Position numbers and translations under genes: made by a program. From positions 8,651 to 72,650 of the forward strand of contig PBAR01000038.1 in assembly GCA_002718285.1 (NCBI GenBank): 64,000 nucleotides of DNA. The letters run 5' to 3'. Of this stretch, positions 44,394-53,436 are shown piece by piece; the stretch's first letter is position 1, and every line of letters begins with the position of its first letter. This DNA is from Fidelibacterota bacterium. GTDB lineage: Bacteria > Marinisomatota > Marinisomatia > Marinisomatales > UBA1611. The notes beneath the pieces are model-generated. The model did no database searches and was not told where the DNA came from. It saw only the letters and a list, made by a program, of their open reading frames with translations.

Positions 44394-47188
44394 AGATTAA
44401 TGCTCCATCCTATCGTAATTAGTCTTGGAGGGCCAAAATAATCAGGCCTCGTATTATATTCATCCCATGTGTGTACCCCAGGTTCACCGTAATGATTTTT
44501 AAAACCCTCTGTTTCTTCCTGTGATCGATTCACAAAAGTATATTCTGCACGACCTGTATCTGTAAATACGTACCGTTCATTGCGAGTATCTAAAACATTA
44601 TAAACTTTTAAAAAAAGTTCAAAATTAAACCCAGCTAAAGAAACGAGTTTATATATTCTCATATCGATATTTCTCTGGATTGGTTTTCGTGATGAATTCG
44701 GCAAAGGAACATAACCTGCAAAAGGAATGTTTGGGGTATAAGGCCATCCACTGCTCATTTTACCTATGAAACTTAAACCCCATCCATTCGATCCTGGCTC
44801 TGTAATCGATATAGTGGCATTAAATACATGACTCTGATCCCAACTAAGAGGTACAATTTTTTTCTCTTCTTCAACCCCAGTTAAAGAATTATAATAAAAT
44901 GAACCACTGGTGACACTATTCCCTTCTGTGGTCTGAAAGGAATAATCAAGAAAAGCAGATAATTTGGTTTTAGGGTCTCTTCTTTTCGTTAAACTAAGTG
45001 TGATACCCTGAACCATGGAATAATCTTTATTTAAATATACGGCGTAAGATGAAGGTCCATAGGTTGGAGAAACATAACTGATAGATTGTAAAGCAAGTAA
45101 ATCCCGAATATCTTTAAAGAATATGCTGCCATTTATGGCAAGAAATCGGCTTAACTGCTGCTGCAAACCAAACTCATACATAACAGTTTTTTGTGGTTTC
45201 AGATTACCATAGCCAATACTAGGTGATAGTCCTGCACCAAAAATACTGGTCAAGAAGAGATTTCTCATTGTAGGCATCTGATAAAAATGGCCATAAGAGA
45301 AATGTACAATCCCTTGATCTGTTATAGGAAATGCAACACCTATTCGCGGAGACCACATATTTTTTTTTGTACTTGCAATTTTTCCTAATTCGGGATTGAT
45401 AAGGTTGTTAATATGATTTGTCTTTGGATTGAAGGAATCATACCTTAATCCGATATTCATTATAAAGCTCTGATATTCTAATTTATCCTGTATATAAGAG
45501 CTTATTATTACCGCATTTTCAGAATAATAGCTATGGGATGGAGATTTGTTTTCCGCAGCAATAGTGGCTATACGATAAGTGTTGCTATCATAAAGGATAC
45601 TAAAATTTCTCTCATTCAATTGATCGCTTCGGAATTGAAATCCAGCTTTTATTTCATGGCGGTTATTTATCTGAGAAGTAATATCAAATTTTCCTCCAAT
45701 AGATTCTGATAAGCGGTAAGTATGGGTTCGATCTGACCCACCGAAAGAGAATGTTGGAGCAGATGGTGATCCTCTAATATTGAGTGATGAAGCATAATTT
45801 GAATTAGGAAGGATGTATACATTACTATCAAGAACAGTTATTGTCTGGGTATCAATGGTATAATTCCCAGGAGTTTTAATAAATAATACGATGTCATCAT
45901 CATCACCAAAAGGCATATTGGATGTAAATTGAATGGGGTTTTTAATATCTAATGCATTAAACTGGTATCGTTTATAATCTGTATTATTTAGAAAAAGATG
46001 TGCCTCGTAAAATGTTTTTCTACCAATTGCATGGTTTACCTTGAATGAAAGATTATTATTATCAGAAACATTTGTAGAACGTCCATCAGGGTTATATTTG
46101 TAATAATGAACATAAGCTTGACTTTTACCCCAGCTTCCAAGATATTGTGTTGAAAATTTTAATTTTGGAGAAAATTTATAAGTCAATTTTAGCAATTGGT
46201 TATAGTTTTCACTTGGATTCATAGGAATAGTATCACCATCTCCTCCCATTTGAATATACCAGTCATCCGTCTGAAAATTTGCATAATCATGTACAGTATG
46301 TTCCCTGATCCCATAGAGGTAACCATCTTGTGTAGAATATCTTAGACTAGTATTAAAAGTAAGTTTCCCGCCAGATAACGGTAACGGTCCACTAAAATAA
46401 CCTTCCATTGTTTGGCGATTAAATAATTCGAAATTATCAATGTTTGTATACAGATTGGTATCGGTTGAATATCTGTCACCAGTATATAAAGATATATTAC
46501 CATCGTAATTCTTTCCACCTTCCTTTACTTGAATATTCACAATTCCGCTCATCGCATTACCATATTCTGCATTGAAACCACCACTTACTACTTTCAACTC
46601 TTGCAATGCCTTATTAGAAAGATTTACAGCCAAACTATTGGTAAAAAATGGATTTGCAACAGACACACCGTCAATATAATATCCCACTTCATTACTCCTT
46701 CCCCCACGGATATGTAGCTCACCACCTGCCCCCAGATTGACGCCAGCCTGAGTAGTTAAAACACCAAGAAATGATTCAACAGGCATTGCATCTATTTCCT
46801 CAGCAGTAGTAATCTTTTGTGTAGAAGTAAGGTCTTTATAAACTAGAGGACGGTCAGCTAAAACAACTATTTCTTCACCTGTAATGGCTTCCTGTGATAG
46901 TATAAAGTTTTGTTCTGTATTCCTCCCAGTACTAACCTGGAGGTTGGTAGCTTTTATAGATGCATATCCAATGTATGATGTTCGTAAAGAATATTTACCA
47001 ACAGGAATATTTAGGATTACATAACGTCCTTCTTTATCTGTATCTGCGCCTATACCTGCTCCTTCAACTAATATACTCACTCCAACCAAAGGCTGATTGG
47101 TTTCAGAACTTCTAACAAATCCAGATATTTTACCAGTTTGTCCAAAGATGGCACCTAGTAATACAAATGTTAAAATTACATTTTTCAA
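44390..47188 (-). CDS. TonB-dependent outer-membrane receptor, second copy
   Basis: 932 aa. Signal peptide, carboxypeptidase-regulatory domain (about 20-105: ISGFVRSSETNQPLVGVSIL, GRYVILNIPVGKYSLRTSYIGY), plug (about 108-235: EEIVVLADRPLVYKDLTS, ELHIRGGRSNEVGYYIDG), then a barrel ending ITIGWSINL. It imports a large substrate across the outer membrane with TonB energy. It is first in a triad with the 1118-aa FnIII protein and a PorV-like protein, each joined by a 4-nt overlap. No transporter or enzyme genes are attached, so its cargo cannot be guessed. Confidence 0.92.
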   Translation of the reverse strand: MKNVILTFVLLGAIFGQTGKISGFVRSSETNQPLVGVSILVEGAGIGADTDKEGRYVILNIPVGKYSLRTSYIGYASIKATNLQVSTGRNTEQNFILSQEAITGEEIVVLADRPLVYKDLTSTQKITTAEEIDAMPVESFLGVLTTQAGVNLGAGGELHIRGGRSNEVGYYIDGVSVANPFFTNSLAVNLSNKALQELKVVSGGFNAEYGNAMSGIVNIQVKEGGKNYDGNISLYTGDRYSTDTNLYTNIDNFELFNRQTMEGYFSGPLPLSGGKLTFNTSLRYSTQDGYLYGIREHTVHDYANFQTDDWYIQMGGDGDTIPMNPSENYNQLLKLTYKFSPKLKFSTQYLGSWGKSQAYVHYYKYNPDGRSTNVSDNNNLSFKVNHAIGRKTFYEAHLFLNNTDYKRYQFNALDIKNPIQFTSNMPFGDDDDIVLFIKTPGNYTIDTQTITVLDSNVYILPNSNYASSLNIRGSPSAPTFSFGGSDRTHTYRLSESIGGKFDITSQINNRHEIKAGFQFRSDQLNERNFSILYDSNTYRIATIAAENKSPSHSYYSENAVIISSYIQDKLEYQSFIMNIGLRYDSFNPKTNHINNLINPELGKIASTKKNMWSPRIGVAFPITDQGIVHFSYGHFYQMPTMRNLFLTSIFGAGLSPSIGYGNLKPQKTVMYEFGLQQQLSRFLAINGSIFFKDIRDLLALQSISYVSPTYGPSSYAVYLNKDYSMVQGITLSLTKRRDPKTKLSAFLDYSFQTTEGNSVTSGSFYYNSLTGVEEEKKIVPLSWDQSHVFNATISITEPGSNGWGLSFIGKMSSGWPYTPNIPFAGYVPLPNSSRKPIQRNIDMRIYKLVSLAGFNFELFLKVYNVLDTRNERYVFTDTGRAEYTFVNRSQEETEGFKNHYGEPGVHTWDEYNTRPDYFGPPRLITIGWSINL

Positions 47189-47275
47189 TATATTTTTTCT
47201 TATTTATACTCTGAATTATAAAGACAAACAAAAAGAATCTAAATAAAATAAATTTATAATATTTAATTTTATACT

Positions 47276-47926
47276 ATGAATAGTGAACACTTGATGGTAA
47301 TTGATCCAGCAGTAAAAAAACCTGCACTTGAATCTTACAACCGAATTTCCCGGACATCAATCATTCCCGCAACCTACCACCTCCCGGCACTGCACGGACT
47401 TTTCAGCATAGAACAAATGCGGGACAATATTTCAGGAATAATTGTAATGGGTAGCGCCGCATCAGTAAATGATAACCATGACTGGCAGTTAGCAATTACA
47501 CAGTTACTCTTAGAAGCGTTTGAAAATAATATCCCTGTGATGGGAATTTGCTATGGCCACCAACTTCTAGCTCATATCTCTGGTGGTGAAGTGAACCAAT
47601 TATGGAATGGGAAAAAAGAACAAGGACAACGAAATGTACAAATAATAGAGAATTCACTTTGGGGAAATTCAAGATCTGGTAAAATGATCTTTTCACATCA
47701 AGAAGGTGTGACTAAATGCCCTGATAATTTTGAAATAACTGCCACTAGCGATATGGTAACAATAGATGGTTTTGCATCTAAAACAAAACCTATTTGGGGA
47801 TTTCAAACTCATATTGAAGCAACTCAGGCATTCATAGATGATCACAATATTCCTATTAATGAATCAAAAGATATATTCTCATTTGGACACAGGATACTTG
47901 ATAAATTTATTTTATCGCTAACCTGA
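47276..47926 (+). CDS. Stand-alone class I glutamine amidotransferase
   Basis: 216 aa. VMGICYGHQLLAHISGG holds the nucleophilic Cys in the usual C-x-G-H-Q turn; THIEA near residue 183 provides the His-x-Glu of the triad; IIVMGSAASVND is the preceding oxyanion strand. It resembles the glutaminase half of GMP synthase, but there is no synthetase domain next to it, so the acceptor substrate is unknown. It sits 3 nt before a DacB-type gene and starts a run of peptidoglycan-related genes, where amidation or deamidation of peptide stems would be a possible role (inference). Confidence 0.8.
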   Translation: MNSEHLMVIDPAVKKPALESYNRISRTSIIPATYHLPALHGLFSIEQMRDNISGIIVMGSAASVNDNHDWQLAITQLLLEAFENNIPVMGICYGHQLLAHISGGEVNQLWNGKKEQGQRNVQIIENSLWGNSRSGKMIFSHQEGVTKCPDNFEITATSDMVTIDGFASKTKPIWGFQTHIEATQAFIDDHNIPINESKDIFSFGHRILDKFILSLT

Positions 47927-47929
47927 TCA

Positions 47930-49333
47930 TTGAATATTATTAAATATTTCTATATAATTTTTCTGGTCTGGTGCGCTTCCTGCACACCTCATAATTTAAT
48001 TTTTGATAATCAAGGTTCCTGGTTTTTAGTTCGAAAAATCAATAATCTGATTGCTGATTCTGGCCTGGAAGCAAACATGAGCATTAAGATCGTTGCCCTT
48101 GAAACAGGCCGAACTTTATATGGGCTTAATAGCAAAAAGTTACTTATGCCAGCCAGCAATAATAAACTTTACACTTGCGGAGCTGCTCTGCAGATTCTTG
48201 GCTCTGATTACCAATTTAAAACTTCTATAGTTCAGCAAAATAATAATCTTTTTATAAAGGGTGGCGGTGATCCAAACCTAAGTATTGAACAATTAGATTC
48301 CCTCGCTAGAATAATTGGGGAAAAAATTACTTTTATTGATACTTTATTTGTGGATGCTAATATGTTCGACACACTCAATTATGGAAATGGATGGATGTGG
48401 GATGAAGGCTCAAATAGATACTCAGCACCAATAAGTGCACTGAATATTAATAGTAATTGTATCGATTTTATCGTAAAACCTGGTCAAACTGGAGAAAATG
48501 CCTTTACTGAAATCTACCCGAAAACTAGTTATATAAATATCAAGAATATTTCAAAAACTGTACAAGACACCAATAATTTTAAAAAACTGAGAATCGATCG
48601 TGATTGGTCAGGAAGAACCAATTATTTTACTATAAGCGGTGAAATATTAGATACCGCATCCATAGATACTTTCCAGAGAAATATATTTGATCCAGTTAAG
48701 TATGTTGGTACTGTTTTTAAAGAACAATTAGAAAATTATAATGTACAAGTAAACCAGATTATAAAAGGTCATATTTATTCTGAAAATTCGATTGAATTAG
48801 CACTGCATAACTCTATAACACTTAAAGATCTCATTAACAACTTAATGCATGAAAGCGATAATTTGGCAGCAGAGTCAATTATAAAAACCATAGGTAAAAG
48901 CGATTCGGTTGCAGGAAACTGGAAAGATGGTCTTAGATTGACAAAAAAGTATCTTTTTGATTTTACAGGTCTTGATACTTCAGATTTAAGAATTGTTGAT
49001 GGTTCTGGAATGTCAAGGTATAATCTCACCAGCTCAGAACATATCACAGATTTTCTTTCTTCAATTTATTTTAGTAAAAATAAAGATCTTTTTTTATCCA
49101 GTCTTCCTAATGGTGGAAGCTCCAAAAGTACAATCGAAAAACGTATGGAGCATCTGGGATCGAATATAAAGGCAAAAACTGGTCATCTTTCTGGCGTTAG
49201 TAATTTATCTGGCTTTATTTTTTCAGAAAAAAATGGCACAATAGCATTTTCTATTTTAATGAATGGATTTATTGGCTCGCCAAAGGCTTATCACCGTTTG
49301 CAAGAAGCAATTATTCAGCAGTTCTACCTATGA
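47930..49333 (+). CDS. dacB: D-alanyl-D-alanine carboxypeptidase/endopeptidase, PBP4 type
   Basis: 467 aa lipoprotein (CASC lipobox), starting at TTG 47930. It is a serine penicillin-binding protein: S-x-x-K in MPASNNKLYTCG (about residue 75), S-x-N in MHESDNLAAESI and K-T-G in IKAKTGHLSGVSNLSG. GGGDPNLS and RIVDGSGMSRYNL are typical PBP4 features, as is the large insert between the first two motifs. It trims terminal D-Ala or cuts peptide cross-links in the periplasm, releasing D-Ala and muropeptides. Its stop overlaps the ldcA-like start by 4 nt, so the two are co-expressed. Confidence 0.9.
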   Translation: MNIIKYFYIIFLVWCASCTPHNLIFDNQGSWFLVRKINNLIADSGLEANMSIKIVALETGRTLYGLNSKKLLMPASNNKLYTCGAALQILGSDYQFKTSIVQQNNNLFIKGGGDPNLSIEQLDSLARIIGEKITFIDTLFVDANMFDTLNYGNGWMWDEGSNRYSAPISALNINSNCIDFIVKPGQTGENAFTEIYPKTSYINIKNISKTVQDTNNFKKLRIDRDWSGRTNYFTISGEILDTASIDTFQRNIFDPVKYVGTVFKEQLENYNVQVNQIIKGHIYSENSIELALHNSITLKDLINNLMHESDNLAAESIIKTIGKSDSVAGNWKDGLRLTKKYLFDFTGLDTSDLRIVDGSGMSRYNLTSSEHITDFLSSIYFSKNKDLFLSSLPNGGSSKSTIEKRMEHLGSNIKAKTGHLSGVSNLSGFIFSEKNGTIAFSILMNGFIGSPKAYHRLQEAIIQQFYL

Positions 49334-50268
49334 TTAAGCCTCCATCATTAAAGCCTGGAAGCCATATTGGACTGATTAGTCCGTCTTTCTGGCTAAACAA
49401 AAAAGAGCTAGCAGGAACATCAAAATTTTTCCGAGATCATGGATACAAACTAAAGTTTGGTAAAAGTAATTCATTGAAATGGGGTCCTTTTGCAGGCACA
49501 CCCCAAGAAAGAGCCGATGATATTCATCGTATGTTCTCAGATCCTGAAATTGATGCTATTATCTGTGTACGAGGTGGATATGGTGCCAATAGAGTTCTTC
49601 CCTTAATTGATTACCAATTAATAGGTGAAAATCCTAAAATATTTATCGGGTTCAGTGATATTACAGCATACAATATTTCTATTACACAAAAGACTGGCCT
49701 AGTTACTTTTCACGGGCCTATGCTAGTAAGTTATAAAAAACAATTTATCAGATATAATTTCAGTCTAATGGAACATATACTTACAGCAAAAAAAAGAGTA
49801 AAAATTGAATACCCAGAGAAACTATCTCCAAAAGTATTAAAACCTGGAGTGGCTAATGGGCCTCTTTGGGGTGGTAACATAACCCTGATACTAAATAGAT
49901 TAGGAACAACTGAACAGCTAAACACCAATAATGTAATTCTATTTCTTGAAGACGTAGATGAATATCTTTACTCATTCGAACGCATGCTGGTGCAAATGCG
50001 TACTACAGGTATACTTGATAATATAAAAGGATTGATAATTGGAGAACTTGTTGATTTCAAAGATCAGGATATCCCCTTTGAAAGAGATACTGATGAAATT
50101 ATCATGGATATATGCGGGGATTTAGATATTCCTATTATATCTAATTTCCCATGCGGTCATGGCACCTATCAAGCAACTCTTCCTATATCAATACCCATAG
50201 AATTAAATGCAAAAACTAATACTCCCTATATAAGTCTATTGGAATCTGCTGTGGAGGAAAATCATTAA
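49330..50268 (+). CDS. ldcA: LD-carboxypeptidase (peptidase S66, LdcA-like)
   Basis: 312 aa, cytoplasmic. S66 features: VRGGYGANRVLPLIDY, nucleophilic Ser in FIGFSDITAYNIS, GPLWGGNITLI, catalytic Glu in LFLEDVDEYLYSFERML and His in FPCGHGTYQATLPI. It removes the terminal D-Ala from recycled tetrapeptides so that the tripeptide can be reused. It follows dacB with a 4-nt overlap and abuts spmA with no gap. The cluster of D,D- and L,D-carboxypeptidases with a D-Ala-D-Ala dipeptidase indicates peptidoglycan recycling. Confidence 0.92.
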   Translation: MIKPPSLKPGSHIGLISPSFWLNKKELAGTSKFFRDHGYKLKFGKSNSLKWGPFAGTPQERADDIHRMFSDPEIDAIICVRGGYGANRVLPLIDYQLIGENPKIFIGFSDITAYNISITQKTGLVTFHGPMLVSYKKQFIRYNFSLMEHILTAKKRVKIEYPEKLSPKVLKPGVANGPLWGGNITLILNRLGTTEQLNTNNVILFLEDVDEYLYSFERMLVQMRTTGILDNIKGLIIGELVDFKDQDIPFERDTDEIIMDICGDLDIPIISNFPCGHGTYQATLPISIPIELNAKTNTPYISLLESAVEENH

Positions 50269-50868
50269 ATGTTGAATTATATCTGGTTTGGTATGATGCT
50301 AGTGGCAGTGGTTGTTGGATCCATAAACGGTAATATAGATGCTGTGACAGAAGCAGCTATTAATATGGCAAAAGCTGCTATAGATATCGCAATTGGACTA
50401 ATAGGAATTATGGCACTCTGGTTAGGAACCATGAAAATTGCTGAAGAGTCTGGTTTAATCCAAATTATTGCTAGATTCTTAAGACCAATTACCAGCCGAC
50501 TCTTCCCAGAAGTTCCATCAGACCATCCTGCCATTGGTTCCATCGTACTAAATATGGCAGCTAACATTCTAGGCCTTGGCAATGCAGCAACACCTTTAGG
50601 ATTAAAGGCTATGGAAGAATTGCAGGAATTAAACCCAAATAAGGATACTGCAACCAACGCTATGTGCACTTTTTTGGCCATTAATACTTCGAGCATACAA
50701 CTAATCTTACCCGCAACTGTGGTTGCACTTATGGGGACTGCATCAAATCAGTTATTTATCACTACAATTTTTGCTACAGGTCTATCAACAATCGCGGCAA
50801 TTATCGCTGTAAAAACACTTGAAAAAATGGATCGTTTTACATTACCAGGAGATAGAGAGAATGATTGA
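50269..50868 (+). CDS. spmA: SpmA-like nucleoside-recognition (Gate) domain membrane protein
   Basis: 199 aa, about five hydrophobic helices. It has the Gate-domain pattern MALWLGTMKIAEESGLI and VLNMAANILGLGNAATPLGLKAM, highly typical of spore maturation protein A and its homologues in non-sporulating bacteria. SpmA and SpmB act as a pair in the inner membrane; the molecular role in non-spore-formers is not established. The start directly abuts the ldcA stop, and the next gene, which contains SpmB, overlaps its 3' end by 8 nt. Confidence 0.88.
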   Translation: MLNYIWFGMMLVAVVVGSINGNIDAVTEAAINMAKAAIDIAIGLIGIMALWLGTMKIAEESGLIQIIARFLRPITSRLFPEVPSDHPAIGSIVLNMAANILGLGNAATPLGLKAMEELQELNPNKDTATNAMCTFLAINTSSIQLILPATVVALMGTASNQLFITTIFATGLSTIAAIIAVKTLEKMDRFTLPGDREND

Positions 50869-52024
50869 TTCACTAGTAGCATTTACTAATGAATTATCCC
50901 GCTATATAATTCCATCGTTGCTTGTAGGCATACCTTTCTATGGCCTGGCAGTAAAAAAAATCAAGGTATACGAATCATTTGTTGAAGGTGCCAAAGATGG
51001 TTTTAATATTGCTGTACGTATTATTCCGTACTTAGTAGCTATTCTGGTTGCTATTGGCATGTTTCGTGCATCTGGAGCCTTAGACATGCTTTTAACTTTT
51101 CTAACCCCTTTACTGAATATTATCGGTTTTCCGCCTGAGAACCTTCCTCTTGCCCTGATGAGGCCACTTTCTGGAAGCGGATCACTGGGTTTGTTAACAG
51201 ATCTTGTTAATATTCACGGTCCAAATTCATTAATAAGCAAAATCGGCGCTACTATGTTTGGTTCAACAGAAACTACATTTTATGTTTTAGCCGTATATTT
51301 TGGTTCTGTGGGAATCCGGCGCTCTCGGCATGCCCTCGCGGCAGGACTTATTGCAGACACAGTTGGAATTTTCAGTGCTGTATATATTTGCAAAATTTTG
51401 TTCTCAGGTTCATCCCTGACAATTGATTCAATCAAGAAAAATGAGCTTGTAAACATTCAACAACTTGATCAAACAATATTTGTAGAATTAAAATATTCAT
51501 CAACAGATAATTTTATGAAAACTGATGTCTATGGCGATCTTGATATATGTTATTTGCGAAAGGAACCTGCCAAGATGCTGACCAAGGCAAATTCTTTTTT
51601 GAAAGAAGCTCACCCAGAACTAAGACTATTGGTTTATGATGGCTTACGACCAAGACATATTCAGTGGAAATTATGGAATACAATTAACCATATCCCAGAA
51701 AATGAAAGAACGAAATTTGTTGCTGACCCTAGATCGGGTTCAATACATAATTTTGGTGCAGCAGTTGATCTAACCCTGGCTGATTCTCTTGGCAATCCTT
51801 TGGATATGGGGACCAAATACGATTTTTTTGGGGATCTGGCTTTTCCTGTTCTGGAAGATTCATTACTTCAAATTGGTCAATTAAATATGCAACAACTAAA
51901 AAATCGCAGGATTTTGCGTAAAATTATGTATGCGGCAGGATTCACAGGAATTGATACGGAATGGTGGCATTTTGATGCCTTCCCATATCGAGAAACAAAA
52001 TTAAAGTATGAAATTATTGAGTAA
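50861..52024 (+). CDS. SpmB fused to a VanX/DdpX-type D-Ala-D-Ala dipeptidase
   Basis: 387 aa from ATG 50861 (preceded by GGAGATAGAGAG; overlaps the spmA stop by 8 nt). TTG at 50819 would only add a shadow of the spmA frame. Residues 1-185 are SpmB: SRYIIPSLLVGIPFYGLA, MRPLSGSGSLGLLTDL and GATMFGSTETTFYVLAVYFG. From about residue 190 the protein is an M15D peptidase: YDGLRPRHIQW, SIHNFGAAVDLTLAD (S-x-H-x6-D zinc site, about residue 293), and EWWHFDAF (catalytic Glu and last zinc His, about residue 366). VanX-type enzymes split D-Ala-D-Ala dipeptide. The fusion would place the dipeptidase on a membrane gate, inside or outside depending on topology. I see no frameshift or stop at the junction. 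Confidence 0.88.
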   Translation: MIDSLVAFTNELSRYIIPSLLVGIPFYGLAVKKIKVYESFVEGAKDGFNIAVRIIPYLVAILVAIGMFRASGALDMLLTFLTPLLNIIGFPPENLPLALMRPLSGSGSLGLLTDLVNIHGPNSLISKIGATMFGSTETTFYVLAVYFGSVGIRRSRHALAAGLIADTVGIFSAVYICKILFSGSSLTIDSIKKNELVNIQQLDQTIFVELKYSSTDNFMKTDVYGDLDICYLRKEPAKMLTKANSFLKEAHPELRLLVYDGLRPRHIQWKLWNTINHIPENERTKFVADPRSGSIHNFGAAVDLTLADSLGNPLDMGTKYDFFGDLAFPVLEDSLLQIGQLNMQQLKNRRILRKIMYAAGFTGIDTEWWHFDAFPYRETKLKYEIIE

Positions 52025-52056
52025 AAAATATCACATATTATAGAAAAAGTTAATTT

Positions 52057-53427
52057 ATGACCGATTATAAAAAAGATTTAGGTCTTAAAGAATCTGTTTC
52101 AATTGTAATCAGTCGTATTATTGGATCAGGAATATTTCGTACTCCAGCACCGATCATGGCACTTGTGGGTTGTACATCTCTTTTTGGTCTGGTATGGGTA
52201 ATAGGCGGTATAATTACTATTTTCGGGGCTGTCATCTATGCGGAATTGACCGCCATGATACCTAAGTCTGGTGGCCCCTATGTTTTCTTAAAAGAAGCAT
52301 ACGGGCCATACGTTGCATTCATTCGCGGCTGGGCAATGTTTTTTGTTTCAGAAACAGCTTCGATTGTCGCAGTAGCTTTGGTTTTTACTGAATATATAAA
52401 TGCAATATGGGAAATTACTTCTGGAGCTCCTTTTAATCTACTTTCCACATTCTCTATAGCACTGATAACAATATGGGTTTTGACAAGTATCAATCTTTTT
52501 GGAGTGATTCTCAGTGGAAAATTTCAGTTAATATTTGGTATTACAAAAATTGCCGCAGTAGGCGCCATAATTGGATTGACATTAACATCTTTCTCAACAG
52601 GAAATATTAATAATTTTGTAAACCCTCTATGGCCAGAAACTTTTGGATGGCATACTGTTCTAGCAATAGGGGCTGCTCTTCGATATTCATTCTTTGCATT
52701 TAGTGGGTGGGAAGGTTCAACCTATATGGCAGAAGAAGTAAAAAATCCTCAAAAAACTTTACCCTTATCACTCTTTCTAGGTATCAGTGGTGTTATGTTG
52801 CTTTATCTGGGTGCAAACTTGGGTTATTTATTTCAGTTAGATGTAAACCAAATAATAAAAGAAAAGTGGGTGGCATCTGCAGCAATAAAAGTTGTATTGG
52901 GTGCAACTGGAGGAATTTTAATTTCTATTGCTGTAGCAATAAATGCATTTGGCAATATCAGCACTCAGATATTGTGCAAAAGCAGATCATGGCATGCTAT
53001 GGCAAGGGATGGATTGTTTTTTGAATCGTTTAGTAAGCTTCACCCTAAATATAATACACCAAACAATGCCTTGATCGGTCAAGGAGTCTGGGCAACCGTT
53101 CTTCTGGTTTTTTCAGTTTTATCAACCTATAGTGAATCTGGAATGGCTGGTACAAACACTTATGAAACTATAATTGACTTTTTCTCAGCTACCAGTACTA
53201 TTTTTAATCTACTGACATTTGGGGCTATATATATATTAAGAAAAAAATGGCCAGATAGAAACCGACCCTATAAAGCACTTTTTTATCCTTGGAGCATGCT
53301 TATTGTTCTTATGTTGTATTCTGCATTTTTAATTATCACATTAATTACGGCATTCGTACCATCATTAATTGGAATCGCATTTACAGCCAGCGGAACAATA
53401 TATTATGTCTTTAAAGTAAAAGATTAA
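52057..53427 (+). CDS. APC-family amino acid permease
   Basis: 456 aa, about 12 membrane helices. LKESVSIVISRIIGSGIFRTPAPIM is the first-helix signature of the APC superfamily, with the substrate-binding IGSGIF turn. ELTAMIPKSGGPYVFLKEAYGPYVAFIRGW, YSFFAFSGWEGSTYMAEEVKNP and AFGNISTQIL are LAT/SteT-like. It imports or exchanges amino acids across the inner membrane. It lies 32 nt after the SpmB-VanX fusion on the same strand, so uptake or exchange of amino acids released from peptidoglycan is plausible. Confidence 0.9.
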   Translation: MTDYKKDLGLKESVSIVISRIIGSGIFRTPAPIMALVGCTSLFGLVWVIGGIITIFGAVIYAELTAMIPKSGGPYVFLKEAYGPYVAFIRGWAMFFVSETASIVAVALVFTEYINAIWEITSGAPFNLLSTFSIALITIWVLTSINLFGVILSGKFQLIFGITKIAAVGAIIGLTLTSFSTGNINNFVNPLWPETFGWHTVLAIGAALRYSFFAFSGWEGSTYMAEEVKNPQKTLPLSLFLGISGVMLLYLGANLGYLFQLDVNQIIKEKWVASAAIKVVLGATGGILISIAVAINAFGNISTQILCKSRSWHAMARDGLFFESFSKLHPKYNTPNNALIGQGVWATVLLVFSVLSTYSESGMAGTNTYETIIDFFSATSTIFNLLTFGAIYILRKKWPDRNRPYKALFYPWSMLIVLMLYSAFLIITLITAFVPSLIGIAFTASGTIYYVFKVKD

Positions 53428-53436
53428 TTATAATAA

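Noticed and set aside
50819..50860. TTG start for the SpmB-VanX gene
   Set aside because: The extra 14 codons lie inside the 3' end of spmA and are not SpmB-like; ATG 50861 has GGAGATAGAGAG in front.
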